From Saccoglossus kowalevskii (lineage: Eukaryota > Hemichordata > Enteropneusta > Harrimaniidae), in contig NW_003157227.1 of the NCBI RefSeq assembly GCF_000003605.2, positions 106,878 through 139,851 of the forward strand: a DNA stretch of 32,974 nt, written 5' to 3'. Below, piece after piece: positions 11,400 to 23,840 of this stretch; the first letter of the stretch is position 1; each line of letters opens with the position of its first letter. The translations under genes and the position numbers were made by a program. The notes beneath the pieces were generated by a model that was given only the letters and a program-made list of their open reading frames with translations, was not told where the DNA came from and searched no databases.

Positions 11400-12417
11400 G
11401 CCCTAAAACAGCATTAATTGAAACCAAATGGCCATCAGTTGGCCATTTTGAATCCGATCATCAAACCGCGACATATGTATATATCTATGACAATTACAAA
11501 ACTTAATATATCATTAGAAGAGGTCAATCAAAGGAGCCTATATGTATAGTATCAAAGTAATCAGACTTGCTGTTTTCAACAAAAAGTCGACAACATCACA
11601 CTTTACTAAAAATAACAAAAATATTCATCAAAATTAGAGAATTGAAGATACTATCATGATAAGAACAAATCGGAGAGAGGTCTACCTGTTGAATCTAAAT
11701 GCCAAAGCAATCGGAAAAGCGGTTTTTTAGCAAGAAGTCGAAAATATCATTTTTTACCACAAATTACAAAAGCATTCATCAAGATAGGAGAATGGAAGAT
11801 ATTATGAGGAAACGAACGATAAGAGAGAAGTCCACGTGTACTACCTATATATGTAATATCAAAGCAATCGGACTTGTGGTTTTTAACAAGAAAAAAGTTG
11901 ACAGAAACACGTTCATTAAAACAAAATGGTCATCAGTCAGCCATTTTGAAAAAAAAATTACTTGCGTGAGGGACGCATAATGTCTAATGTATGTTCAAAG
12001 TTTAAATGAAATCCATCCATAAAAGACCGAGATCCAGTTCCCAAATGCCAGAAATGCTTAATTTTTTGCACAAAAATGACCACCAATCGGCCATTTTGAG
12101 TCGGATCGCCAAACCATATATCAGTATATCTATGAGATAATTTATAAAAATATTTAAAATTTGAAAATAATGAGTTAAAACATGTCAGAAATATGGCACT
12201 AGAACAACATTCATTAAAACAAAATGGCCGCCAGTCTTATCTGGAAAACAAAATGACGTGCATCAAGATTCCATATTGTATGTGACAAGTTTGAACCAAA
12301 TCCATCTGTCAACATGCTTGATTTTGGTGACTTTTCAGTACAAAGATCAGATCGTGAAACAAATTGATGTACATATGTTTAATAGTATGTATGTGTGAAG
12401 TTTGAGTGTAATCGCAT

Positions 12418-12420
<3 letters not shown>
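11400..12420. repeat. Interspersed repeat with internal subrepeats
   Basis: The phrase AAAATGGCCATCAGTTGGCC and variants recur near 11426, 11923, 12076 and 12222, usually followed by GCCATTTTGA and a TCGGATCRYCAAACC-like box. Between them, units of about 157 bp repeat from about 11522, 11679 and 11833 (shared AAAGCAATCGGAC and AAGTCGAMAAYATCA). The tract runs directly into the (CGCA) array. It is typical of old dispersed repeats in marine invertebrate genomes; the family is not identified and no ORF is credible. Confidence 0.7.

Positions 12421-12476
<56 letters not shown>
12421..12476. repeat. (CGCA)14 microsatellite
   Basis: Fourteen perfect CGCA tetramers end the preceding interspersed repeat. 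The alternating purine-pyrimidine tract could adopt Z-DNA. Translated frames across it are artefacts. Confidence 0.98.
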
Positions 12477-13345
12477 CAGAGGTTAATCAATAAGTCCCAG
12501 TTTTCAGACTGCGTCCAAACGGAGACTAACAAATGCTTATTCATATTGAAATAATCAATCGAATTAGTTGTATAATTAATTCATATCATGTCATTATTTA
12601 TTTGCAAGACGAATATTTGGGCAGAATAAAAACGACAGTATAAATATCACATTTTTGTTTTGCGCTCTGTAACAGATTAACAACATCGTCATATTACAGA
12701 ATTGTACTGATTTATTAGATTTTATATTGAAAATGTACTAATCAGGTTTGGAAAAGGGAGGGGTTAATTAGGTTTATTTAAATGAAAAAACTGGATTTAT
12801 TTTATTCCACGAAGCAATATTTAAACAATGTTTAATTTGTGAACAAAAGTAATTTAACATCAATCACGGTTACGTTTAGTTTCATTGATTTAAATTATTC
12901 AATGGGGTTGCTTTTAATTTACTCTCAACGCATGGACTCTACCAGTTCAGTTAAAAAATAGATTATAAAACATTGGAATTAAACCCCGTAGTCATATTAG
13001 TCATTCAGATTCGTGCATATACTTATAAATAGATTCACCAAGGTATCGTAAATATTTCATAAAATTTTCATTCTATATGTTAGTAAGTCATTAAAACCGG
13101 TAGATGATCATCGCTCAAGGCGACTATATTTGCCCGTTACACGTTCATGTATGATTTTTAGAACTGAAATGAATATTAATTACATATACTTCAATAATTG
13201 AATCATTCATTTTGTTTCTTGTTTTTTTTCGAAGGAGATGAACCTAAGCAGCAGGATGAAAAGTATTTCTACCACTGAACAAAGTATCACCACATTTTCC
13301 CACTAAGTTGACTACCTCGAAATGGTAGGACGTGTTCAACTAACA
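12477..13345. other. Intergenic, nothing recognised
   Basis: AT-rich sequence between the microsatellite and the broken receptor; no ORF, repeat or site worth naming. Confidence 0.5.
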
Positions 13346-14073
13346 ATGGCGGAAGTTAACACGTCGGCTGAGTTAAATACGTGGAATGAGACCTACACTA
13401 CCTTGGGGAATCGATACCGCCACTAAACTTCTGCCCAGATATGTCAATTCAAAACGAGTATTTCTACGTTGCGTTCTGCATCCTGACTACTGGCATCCTT
13501 CTGTACTTTTCCTTAATGATCGCCGTGTTCAGAATTCCCTCTATGAGAACTACCACGACAATTCTTTCCTGATAAATTTAGGGGTTAATAACTGCCTAAT
13601 CAATTCATTTTCAACTTTTTCCCTGTTGTGCTAAATATTTCTTATGTCTAGCATCCAGGGTGATTAATGACATATTCTTTCAGATAAGCGAATTAAAAGC
13701 CCAAACTTGTCAGCATGGATTTCTGTCAGTGTTCAAATTGGATTACTTACAATTTTCTTTTTTTAAACTCTTCCGTCAATCCGACAATTTACAACGCGAC
13801 AAGTCATGATATTGTTCGGCGTTCTGTAAAACTTGTTGTGGATGTTTTCCGGCCAAGACATTTCACAGTCAGCTTTCATCTACCAACGGGGATCGAGCAA
13901 TAAATTCCACACTGAAAGTTGATCTTACTAAGTCATCGAATGGGAATTCATTTCACGATATAAGTAACGATGAAGGTAGTCAGGATACGGGCGATGCAGT
14001 ATATCGAGTTGTTGGTGATGCAAATTCTTTTGGGAGAGATATCAAAGTGAAAATATCCGAAAAGAAGGAATAA
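13346..14073 (+). pseudogene. Broken class-A-like G-protein-coupled receptor (TM1, TM2, TM7, C-tail)
   Basis: Four segments in changing frames form one receptor. At 13346 an ATG gives an N-glycosylation-rich start (MAEVNTSAELNTWNETYTT) ending at a stop. Frame then shifts to about 13438-13560, where NEYFYVAFCILTTGILLYF is a TM1, followed by the basic loop RIPSMRTTTT. A shift at about 13560 gives SFLINLGVNNCLIN, a TM2 start. After only about 80 bp, TM7 appears at 13736-13792 with FLFLNSSVNPTIYN, the NPxxY motif at 13778-13792, followed by a helix-8-like SHDIVRRSVKLVV. A last shift near 13885 leads into a 62-codon acidic C-tail rich in Ser, Asp and Asn ending at TAA 14071-14073. TM3-TM6, including the DRY region, are deleted, so no functional receptor can be made. 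The ligand class is not identifiable. Confidence 0.8.
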
Positions 14074-17000
14074 ATTCGTTTATCCCAGTGAGTGATGAAA
14101 CGCAATTTTAAAAATATCATGGTCCATATTTTGCAAAATGTGTATACATTCAGAACAAAATAATAATAATAAAATCGCATGAAAAGGGAGTTGTTTTCAA
14201 TTGATATCATCTAAAAACTATTTGTGAAAACTAAGATGATACTAATATTAGTTGTATGCACGCGCCCAAATATCAATTTAAATATTTTAGTGATTTCACG
14301 TTTAGAATATGTACGTCTGAAATGTTTTTTGTTTAGTTTTGTTAGTGTTATATTAATGCTTGGCATTCATGACTTACATGTTATCTCCATTTATACCGTA
14401 CTGAATGTGTTAATTCAATTCAATTCAATTCAATTCAATTCATTGATTCGTGATATTAGCAGTTTGGCTCATTGGCAAGCAAGAAGTTAATATGTAAAAT
14501 TGCACCGTTAAATATTGTTGATTTAGTGATAGGACGTTGTCAAACAATTCACTCGTGATAGAACGTTATGCAGTCCGCACGGAATTGAAAGTGAAAATTG
14601 ATATTAAATAATTCAATATTTTTTTCGTTTCTCGGTGTTGCTTTGAGCTAAAAATTATAACGTTGAACATAAAATTCAGTAACTGTTTGAAACGAACAAC
14701 ATTAAATGTACTACATGTATATAAATAAATATTAATAACTTCATGATAACATAACATGTTCGTCAATATTTTATTACTCAAATCGTGTCAGAATATGTAA
14801 AAATCTAAAGGTTTTGAAGGAGATATCGCTCTGGTTGTTTATCCAACAAATGATCAATCTGTTCCAAATATTTTGACTGTCTGATTTCTCGCCCTATTGT
14901 TATGTAATTAAGGTAGAAGCTTACTCATAAATTAAAATACCCAGAAATTTATTCATTTTTCAATAAACTCTACTCAATCTAAGGATATTGACCAAAAAAA
15001 GTTGGGGGTCACCAGCCTTTTTCTTGAGAAATTGATGGTTGTATTTTAGTGGAAAGTCGCCATTTTGACACTATTATAACACTTTTACCGCAGGTTCCTA
15101 TGGCAGAGATATTATGCAATATCTCAAAATCTAGCCTGGTGACATAGACTAAAAAATGATATATTGTTAATGATGGAGTACTGGAGTAAAAAATCTGGGT
15201 TTTAAAAAGTGTAAAAAATGCAATTTTTCTTCAACATTGTGTTCTATGGAATTGTTCTAAAAATAGCAATTTTCAAGAAATATTAGGACACGTTTCTCAA
15301 AAAGTTCGACTATAACACACAAAATAATTCTATTTCGTTGTACCATAGGACATTGGCTTCGTGATTGTACCTAATAAACTAATAAACATTGTATGACCAA
15401 TTTTGTCAAAAATGACCAGGCATCTACATTAAGCAACATTGGTTTAGTAAGGACAAGCAATATGGAGTTATGTGTTAACACACTTATTTCGTTTAGTCAT
15501 AAATATATATACAGTGCCGGGTGAAAAAGTCGAAAATATTCAAAACACTTTCGTTTGAGGTAGTTTGTTTATTATTTTTCATATGTATCTACGTTTCAAA
15601 TATTCTCAAGATTCAAAAACAAGTTTTTATTATATAACTGTGGCGTTTAAATGACTATTTTGTACTAATTGTGACGTTTACAAAATCCCGACTTTGCATA
15701 AACGGACAAGCGTGGATTAACAATAAATGTTAAATGGTGATTTTCGAAGTATAGTTCTGTGTTTTCTGTCAACTGTGGGAATCGATTCAATAGCTGATAA
15801 TTTGTGAACGGCAAAAACATATGTGGCAAAATTGTGATGAAAGTATAAACTGTAGACTGACGATGCTGGCAGACACTTGCATTTAAAAATACTTCCACTC
15901 CTAAAATAAAGATCTATTACAATTTCTGTGATTATAGCGTTTATATATAAGAAAATTACTCTATAATATTTGATCTATACACAAATATTAGTGACACAAC
16001 GAAATAATTACTTATGTATTCCCCAAAGATATTTAAGACACATTACTATCCTGTTTCATAATTCCAGCTTATCGGATTTCGCTCGCCTTTCAAATGTGAC
16101 CAATTAACTCTTTCCCCCACGAGGTATAACAAGAATGAATATGTCAGACAAAATATGATACAATTTCCTTCAATCACGGCGTAATTTCTCTAAGCTCTTA
16201 CATATACAAATACAAATGTTATTTCTTTTTATAGTATATGGACAAACATGAGTACTGCAACGATCACGAATTCTTGTTTCCGTTGAATCATCACTTTATA
16301 CTGACTTGCGAAATTATTAACATTTCTCTTTAGGGAATTTGTGATATTATACAAAGACATTATAATTGTGGCCTATTCCCTATTCTATCACAAGTAGTAT
16401 AATTTTTTCACAATTAAATTGATAAAATGTCCGCATATGGAATCAGTTGGTATTATAAATAGAGGTTAATAAAATAGAATATTATTCGAAGCAAAACTGT
16501 TCATAAATACATAGATCATATAAAAAGTAGCTTTTGGTCTTTTTATGTTTTGTTTTGAAACTAATTAATTCAAATGGATTAGATTTTACTGTGCATCCCT
16601 TTTTATTGACTGGCATTTCATGTTCATCAGTGTTTATCGTATAGGTACTGAACATTCCTGTCACCACTAATTAATTACTCCATTTAAAGAATGTTGCTAG
16701 AGAAAAGAGGGGATGGTATTTATCTAGAAATGTGGTAGAGGCAGCCAAAATGCAAAAAAAAATTGTTAATTTGCTATTGTGGGTATAATGGTGAACATAA
16801 ATTAAATACTTGTTGTGATTATGATCTTTTGTTTACAAAATTTTACCAGATATTTCGACTCACAATTCGAGCATGTGAGTCAAGAGCCCGAGCTCATTCC
16901 CACCTTTATATTTAGATGGGATTAATATTTTACCCCTTTTGACAATCATAAACTGCACTCAACGAACCATGAAATACTTGTTTGTGTCAGAAAAACAGGT

Positions 17001-18980
17001 ATTTACGGCGGCTGTTTCCAATCGATTTTTTTTTATTTTAGTTACACTTTTTGAAACCACCTTAACCAACGGACAAGTTTACATGATAGCTGACACAGAT
17101 ATTGCAAAAGTTTATGTAAAAAGGAATAATTAGATAAAATTGTTAACATGACATGTAAAAATGTTTGTTACGTATTTCTTCTATTTAAAAGTAATACCAA
17201 AATCAAGGGCATTTCCGCTGTTTTAGTGTATTAATGTATTAGACTGTTGATAATTACAGACAGCAACTCTTATCAAAAGACGACACTCAGTATATTTGTG
17301 TTTTACCTGTTTCACAAAAATATGGTTCAATGATCTTGATATGTGCACCTCTGTAATCACACACGGCTTATAGTTCATTATTAAAAAAATGTCATTCGAT
17401 ATTTTCTTCTCCTTAAGTTGGGCTGTATTACGGTATTATTAAAACTAAACTGTAAAAATAAATTTACAATTTTCATACAGTTGTCAGTCCCCAGTACCCA
17501 TGGTAATAATGATTTTGACACTTCTATACCAGCAGGTTTTAAACTAAACCCAAAAAGTAACTAACATGTTGTTTCGAATGTATATGAATTCTTCTGCTCG
17601 CTATTACTGTGATATATTGTTCATAGGTAATGTAGTAACCTTATATTATGGACAAAATAACAAATCTGGAATGCCCTCAATCATTGTTAATTGAATTCCC
17701 TTCGTTTTCGATCAACACTATGCAGTTAGAGGGCGCTATTCAAATATGGACATGTGTATGTTTGTGTATATCGTTCGCTATTAAAAATTTATTCAAGCAC
17801 AACATGCAATGAGGGCAGTATTTTGTCTGGTAACTGGTGATACATAAATGTCCATTCCTGTGCTAACATACAACACACTGTAGAAACAATCCATAATTTC
17901 TCAAAAGTTTTGTTGGTTATTCTGGTGCAACTCTACTTTTTTAGAAATTATTAGTTATAAATTATGGCGGCCATTTTGTCAGTTTGGGAACTTTTGTGCA
18001 TGATGAAAAAAAAAATCTTCCGTTTTTCTTATGTGGTCCTGCGTTTGTCACTAGTATTCAACACAGAAAAAATTAGAGAAAAATACGTGTCTTTCATTTA
18101 TTTAAAGCTTATAGGTTTTCAGAATCTCAAGTTATATATTGACCACACAGAGATAAACATCGATACTACCTTCTATAAAAATGTATAAAAATAGTGTACA
18201 TTATTAAAACTCTTTGTGTGAGCTTTGGTGTTTGTTTGCAGTAGATTTCGTGTTCTTCGGTATAGATGAAGTGGACCAAAAAGTTCGAATAATTTGTCTA
18301 CAAAATGAGTGTAGCTCTCGGCACCAATATTCGTTAACATAAGATGAAACAAGTTAAGTGAAATAAAACAGATTACAGTCTTCACTTGACCATTCGACAA
18401 TCAGCTTTAAGGCGACTTAACTTATCTGTTGCTCCATCTGGAAGCCATCTGGCAATATTTCTGCCGATAGAGGGCGTTTCGTGCATCATTGTGCTAACAT
18501 TCTCAACCCGAGCCAGATGTATGTCTGACGAATAAGTCCGATTTGTCTGAATTCCGCCTATCTAATTATACAAATGGTGATATTTAATGTTACGTTTTTC
18601 TTCAAATATAAATTCACAGTTAGGAACATAAGATCAAAACCTTATAGTACTTGATTTTTCAAACTGTTTCCCCAGTTTATGGGCAGGAACAGCTGATGTT
18701 TTGGTTAATATCAAGTATGATTCAACAATAACCAGACCCCACTGAATTATTCAGTGTTTCATTAATTAGTAGAATAATTAATGTCTTGTTTGAAGCTGAA
18801 CATGCAGTATAATGGCTAAAAATAACACATTTTCTGCAAATAGAAAAAAAAACATGCTGAAACTTAATCAAACCCATCTAGACAACGCATATTGAAAACA
18901 ATCAAGTAAAAGCCAGAGTCAAAGGGTCAAGAAAACGTCTTGCAAGGCTAAAGTTCTGAATCACCTCCAGGCGAATAAGC
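14074..18980. other. AT-rich intergenic tract, no gene
   Basis: Open frames here are short and low-complexity. Around 15825-15960 a stretch resembles 5935-6070 (GTATAAWCTGTAGAC, then CAGACAC and AAATAAAKATCT), an old dispersed repeat. A TAGAGGGCGCT motif lies at 17727-17737 and TAGAGGGCG at 18468-18476. Confidence 0.5.
14412..14441. repeat. (AATTC)6 microsatellite
   Basis: Six perfect AATTC pentamers. Confidence 0.97.
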
Positions 18981-19272
18981 GTATAAATAGATGTACTTCT
19001 GTGTTATTGTTGAACACTTTGATCCACAATGTTTTGACTGTTGTGTTGTGACCACAAGGAGCTGAGGAGCAATGGAAAAACCTATTCTGCTCGGGCAATT
19101 CATTGCGATCAATGAACACTATATATCAGTTCAATTGCTCGAAGTAATAGCAGCGGGAAACAGTGTGAATGCGTTTGTTTTCACGTTATTCCACAGCATC
19201 ATCACGACATGCCATTGGTACGATTGGTCGAATGTGACTCTAGAGACAAACAGTGATAACTTTATGAATTAA
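18981..19272 (+). other. TATA-like box followed by a 66-codon ORF
   Basis: GTATAAATAG near 18980 precedes, by about 90 bp, an ATG at 19072 opening 66 codons (MEKPILLGQFIAINEHY, ending ETNSDNFMN, stop before 19273). The spacing suits a promoter and short leader, and the ORF is less skewed than most in the window. No family is recognised and chance is quite possible. Confidence 0.2.
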
Positions 19273-20890
19273 GTAAAAAGTCGATAGACAATTATATTAT
19301 AGATTGAACTGGTGTGCGAGAGATCTGGTGCATCTTGCTACAAAGGAGGTATTTTATTCAGGCTAACAGTAAACAACAGTTATAACTGCCATTTTCTGCG
19401 GGATTTTCTTTCTCTCTCTCTCTCTTGATGAACATTGACCATGAACATCCAATGCTCCAACTTCACCCTTTTTCCTGGCGCATCCATGGTGATGGCAAGT
19501 CGGTTTTAGTCAACATCCATCTTTCTCGATTGGCAATTCACTTTCTCAAACATTTGTCTGAATTCTTAATGTTCTGGGCATCAAACAATCAGCAAACATA
19601 TACACACCAACATGATATAGAATAGATAGATGAAACATTTTACTTCAATTTCTGAATATCAAGAAACTAAGCAAAATTAAGTAAAAGTTGCTCGAAAGAC
19701 ATAGTGAGACTCTAGCACCCTAAAGGATTCGTAGATACAAATGTATAATATATATAGAAGACTTTAATTTCAAGTAAAATTGATTGATAGATTTAGTATA
19801 ATGAAACGCATTTCAAAATATGAAAGGTACAACATTGAAAACCAACTAAACTTTGCACCTCGCATGCGACCATGCTCTCATAATTCCGTTTTTGTTTTAC
19901 AACAAAAAAATTTTGCTTTGAAAAATTAATCAGTGGGACATAACGCAAGTCAAAATTCATTAAATTACATATACACAACTGTTATTAGGTCCTCATCTTA
20001 GCATACTTCTGATGCAAATATTCTATGTCAGTGTAGAACAACTGTACGGAATCTGATATACGCAACCATTTTGAATATACCTCTAGCAAATAAGTATTCT
20101 TTTAGCAATGCCTCATCCCATACATTTCCCAGGCCTATATTTTTTTTTATTTCAAAACGGTATAATCTTAAAATATTGCTTAATTTATTGAAGTTGTAAA
20201 TCTGTATTAACGAGTTCACATGCCAAAAGGATCGTATCAAATGAAAAATTTATCAATGCTAATATTAGTGTCGACTTATAACCAGCAGCCAATGCGATAA
20301 ATCGTCACAACTCATTCACATACGTGGGAATAGTCGACTAGTTTTAGTATAATGTGGTATTTTTGTCAGAGTGTGTTATACCATCTGTCGTCTTGTTCAT
20401 GGCCATTTGAGCAATAATCGGTGGAAACCATCTCTAAATATCTATTGCACCACTACAGGGCTGATAGTAATTTGAAAGCTTGAAACAGTTGAACAGGTTT
20501 GCCTCATTTGTTCGTATCACATGCAGTGCCAGAGCCCCGACAAGTGATTAAGTGATTATTATAATACATGACAAGCATTCGAATAAGCAAGATATGACAC
20601 TCTGTACATAATGGCATTTTTAAATGCACAATGCCTTCACTGTTGTCATTTGCTATCAGTTTTCACAGCAAAATTATTTACTCATTTTGGAAATATTTGA
20701 CATAATAAAACTTTGGAATATTATCAATAAGTGAGACATTAAATATCATAAAAAACTTCAGTGGGTAATGACATAAATATACAGTCATCAAGATGTTCAA
20801 ACCATTGATAAACTAATACCTATCAGTCGGCCATACTGAAAATGTTCAATTACAAATTTGATCTTCAAAAATGTTATAGTGTTCATGATG
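19273..20890. other. Intergenic, nothing recognised
   Basis: AT-rich sequence; the only structure is a short (CT)n tract at about 19408-19425. No credible ORF. Confidence 0.5.
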
Positions 20891-21440
20891 CTAACTTGCC
20901 ATATTAGACCAAAAAACATTTATCAGCAATGTGTCAAGAAAGTAGTATAGGTACAACTCCAGCTCAGTATCATCCATGTGAAATGGAGTTTGTCCACCAG
21001 TTTTTAAATAACTGGCAAATAGTCTGACCAAGATGTTTAGGTGAACATGACGTTCTGAATGATGCATGTGCACCCAACAGTAGCTGCTGAATCAGTCCGA
21101 GGTGTTGAACAGAAACAGGGTAGTAAACTTTGTTACAGAGGGATCAAGCCCACCATGCTCACATAGTGGAAGAATCTGTCACTGTAATAGTAGTAGTAGT
21201 GGGTAATAAGCACTTCCTAATGCATCATGCACTGGCTATATAATATAGCCTTAACGCAGAGGCAGTACAGACACTCTCCACTATAAATTTCTCAGCTGAT
21301 ATCTTGTTGCAATCTGTACACCTCATGCAGCCAAATCACAAAGATTGATGATTTTCCACTTCATTCAAATCATCACTGGATGCACATGTGAAAAAGAGAC
21401 AACCATCTTGGTTACAAACAAACACTTTTGTCAAAATAAC
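20891..21440 (-). pseudogene. Decayed coding-like stretch, family not recognised
   Basis: Minus-strand translation gives protein-like blocks interrupted by stops and at least one frameshift. From upstream to downstream these include NQDGCLFFTCASSDDLNEVE, then in another frame PVHDALGSAYYP, ILPLCEHGGLDPSVTKF and finally a 60-codon open frame at 21073-20891 containing HVHLNILVRLFASYLKTGG and FHMDDTELELY. Phrases such as HDALGSAYYP and LPLCEHGG resemble helix-turn-helix repeat proteins of the ankyrin type, but this is impression, not proof. Base composition is less AT-rich than the flanks. It could instead be an untranslated exon or a repeat remnant. Confidence 0.25.
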
Positions 21441-23504
21441 AGTGAAAACCCTGGTCAATCTTAGGAAACATTTGCAAGTTCTACAACACAAAGAGACTGA
21501 AGAATCACCTGTCAACCTATACTACTCTTTGCTTCATAGTAACTAATCTGTACTATCAGTAGACTGGGAGGAATCTTACAAATTGATAGTAATAGAAAAA
21601 GTAGTTAATAATAGTAAACACAATAGTACACAAGCTACTCAAAAACTAAGTTATACCTTGTACTGGATTACTAAATAACAGAAAATGCAGGTAAGCGAAA
21701 ATACAATTAGCTCAAAATTGAAATTTTCCAGTATCATTTGATTTGTGTTTTTACTACAGAGATAATTCATTAACCCCTCCCCTCCTCAAATGTTCATATA
21801 AGGTAGCCACATTTCCATATATGGGGGAACATTTTGTATTAGGGCATTGCATTGCATAAATATATACATTTTTCATACAAGAATTGACATTTTCCTGATG
21901 TAGAGACATTTGTACTAGATGGAAAATTTAGATAACACTTCAATATTCAGAAAATCTGATAAAATCTCATTCAAACTGTACTGATATAAACAGATGATAA
22001 AAATACAAGTGTTTTGTAACAGATATTGGTATGATATTGACATCTGTTTTCTTTGTAAATAAAAGTGATGAAATGTGTTTATCTTGATTTACATTATTAT
22101 TATTCATGACATCATCAAATTACAATGCACATTGCCTGACTTTATGTAAGAGCAAACCCTTATTTTATACACCCTTGGAACAATTCTGGTGTTCATTTTA
22201 TTGTTATTCTGAAATGTTGTTTCTATTTAAAGTCAACCAAATCTAACAAAAAGACATTTCCTACATTTGGCAACACAACTCATCAAAACATAGAGAAACA
22301 AAATTTCTTGATTATGCCACATATAACGCATATAAAAAATGTTATCAGTAAGAATAGATTTCAGTTCAGATACATGACTGGGGAAATGCATTAAAAATCT
22401 GTTCAAATTCATTCATCTCAGATTTAGTAAATACCGGTATATTAAATCTTAGAATATACCATTGTAGCTTTTCTCAAGGGAAACAAAATGGCATAATCAA
22501 GAAATTAAGTCGCAGTTCTAAGTCGTGCCACTGACCTAAATAGGTTAACCTTTACAATGAGTTAAATGGATATAAAATGTATGGTAAATATCAATGATAC
22601 TAATTAATTAATTAACTAATGAAAATAAATTACCTAAACCAGCTAGGAGTATGTTAATTAAGGCAGAGCAATGAGGAATTAGAAGTTTATGTTATTCAGA
22701 GTTCAGCCATATGTAACACTGACTGATCGATCGGGCAGAATCAGTCTTGGCAACAGGTGACTTTGAATATTTTTGTATTCTTTTTTTTTTGTATTCCAAA
22801 CAAGTGCATGGGAATAAACGCTTGAACAACTCTAGAGGTACAAAAAATATCAATATAAACCAAACAGATCATTTTTTAACCAGAAATCATTTATGCTATT
22901 TATCACATTAGTTGATTTTTTACTTTATATCATGTTTTTATATAAAATATATAAATAAATGAAATACTAAACAATGAATAGTATGCACATTTAAAATAAA
23001 ATGCAAAATACTTTGAATTGAAATGTGAAATGTCATCTGCGGCAAAGACTGATTGTGGGACCCTCAAGCACACAACCAATGCCAGTATATTGCAGAAATA
23101 TATGCATACAGTAGCAGATCAACAATCTGTATATAGTCATGCGCACAGCCAGTTTCAGTATAATTTCATTGGTTGACAACTCTGAAAAGATAAATCAGTA
23201 CTACATAATATCAACTGTTTTCAAAACATCCATAACAATAAATCTTCATTATTCACCATGTTTAGTAATGAAAATCAACCAATAACTTAGATGAGTTCCA
23301 ATATAAACAATAACTGCATATGTATCCTACATTTCCCAACAAAATAATTACACTGGAAGAAGTATTACAATTTTAAAAACTTTAAAACATTCTGTCTCAA
23401 TCTACAGTTAATTTTTGACTGGAACTGTTATGTATATAATACAATATATACATACCATATGCATGTCGATCTCTAAGTTGTGTCAGCCATCTTGGATTTG
23501 TTTG
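21441..23504. other. Downstream flank of the sialidase
   Basis: AT-rich sequence with no coding block. It must hold the 3' UTR and polyadenylation site of the sialidase (minus strand), but no AATAAA is seen close to the stop codon; the first clear one in that orientation is near 22197, too far to be convincing. A short (TAAT)n tract lies near 22603-22615. Confidence 0.5.
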
Positions 23505-23840
23505 TCAGTGCTTTGTTCCCTCCAGTACAGACTCTAATGTAAACATCTGAAAAACAATCTTTTCGTAAGGAAAGTCTGTTGTGCCACACTCATAAAGACA
23601 AGCAAACAATTTATTTATTCCGCCATTTCCATCATCCATTTCGAAGTATGTTAGATCTGAGTATGCACTGGGTCCAGGACACAATGACCATGGAGCGCTC
23701 CACGTTTTACATCCATCTATGCTAAGACGTACGGATAAATTGATTCTGTTTTCTTTATCTGCCGGATTGGAGAACAATGCCCAGGTTTTTGAAAACCCAT
23801 CTGGAACTCCTTCTGGTGCCGGGAATCCTAGGATACTTCC
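23505..23840 (-). CDS. Sialidase terminal exon A7: third Arg and nucleophile Tyr, stop at 23505
   Basis: This 336-bp exon follows the acceptor ATATCTTGCAG and gives 111 residues plus TGA. It opens GSILGFPAPEGVP, continues NRINLSVRLSIDG with the likely third triad Arg, then a weakly matching Asp-box (SIDGCKTW), PGPSAYSDLTYFEM with the nucleophile Tyr, and LFACLYECGT. It ends KIVFQMFTLESVLEGTKH. NEU2 has SCAYSDL and FGCLYE at the same positions, and its tail (EEIVFLMFTL) is of similar length, so the C-terminus looks complete. The open frame extends a little upstream into the intron and that part should be ignored. Confidence 0.95.
   Translation of the reverse strand, partial: GSILGFPAPEGVPDGFSKTWALFSNPADKENRINLSVRLSIDGCKTWSAPWSLCPGPSAYSDLTYFEMDDGNGGINKLFACLYECGTTDFPYEKIVFQMFTLESVLEGTKH

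Noticed and set aside
12347-12544. ORF with ACVRACVRACVR
   Set aside because: Translation of the (CGCA)14 microsatellite.
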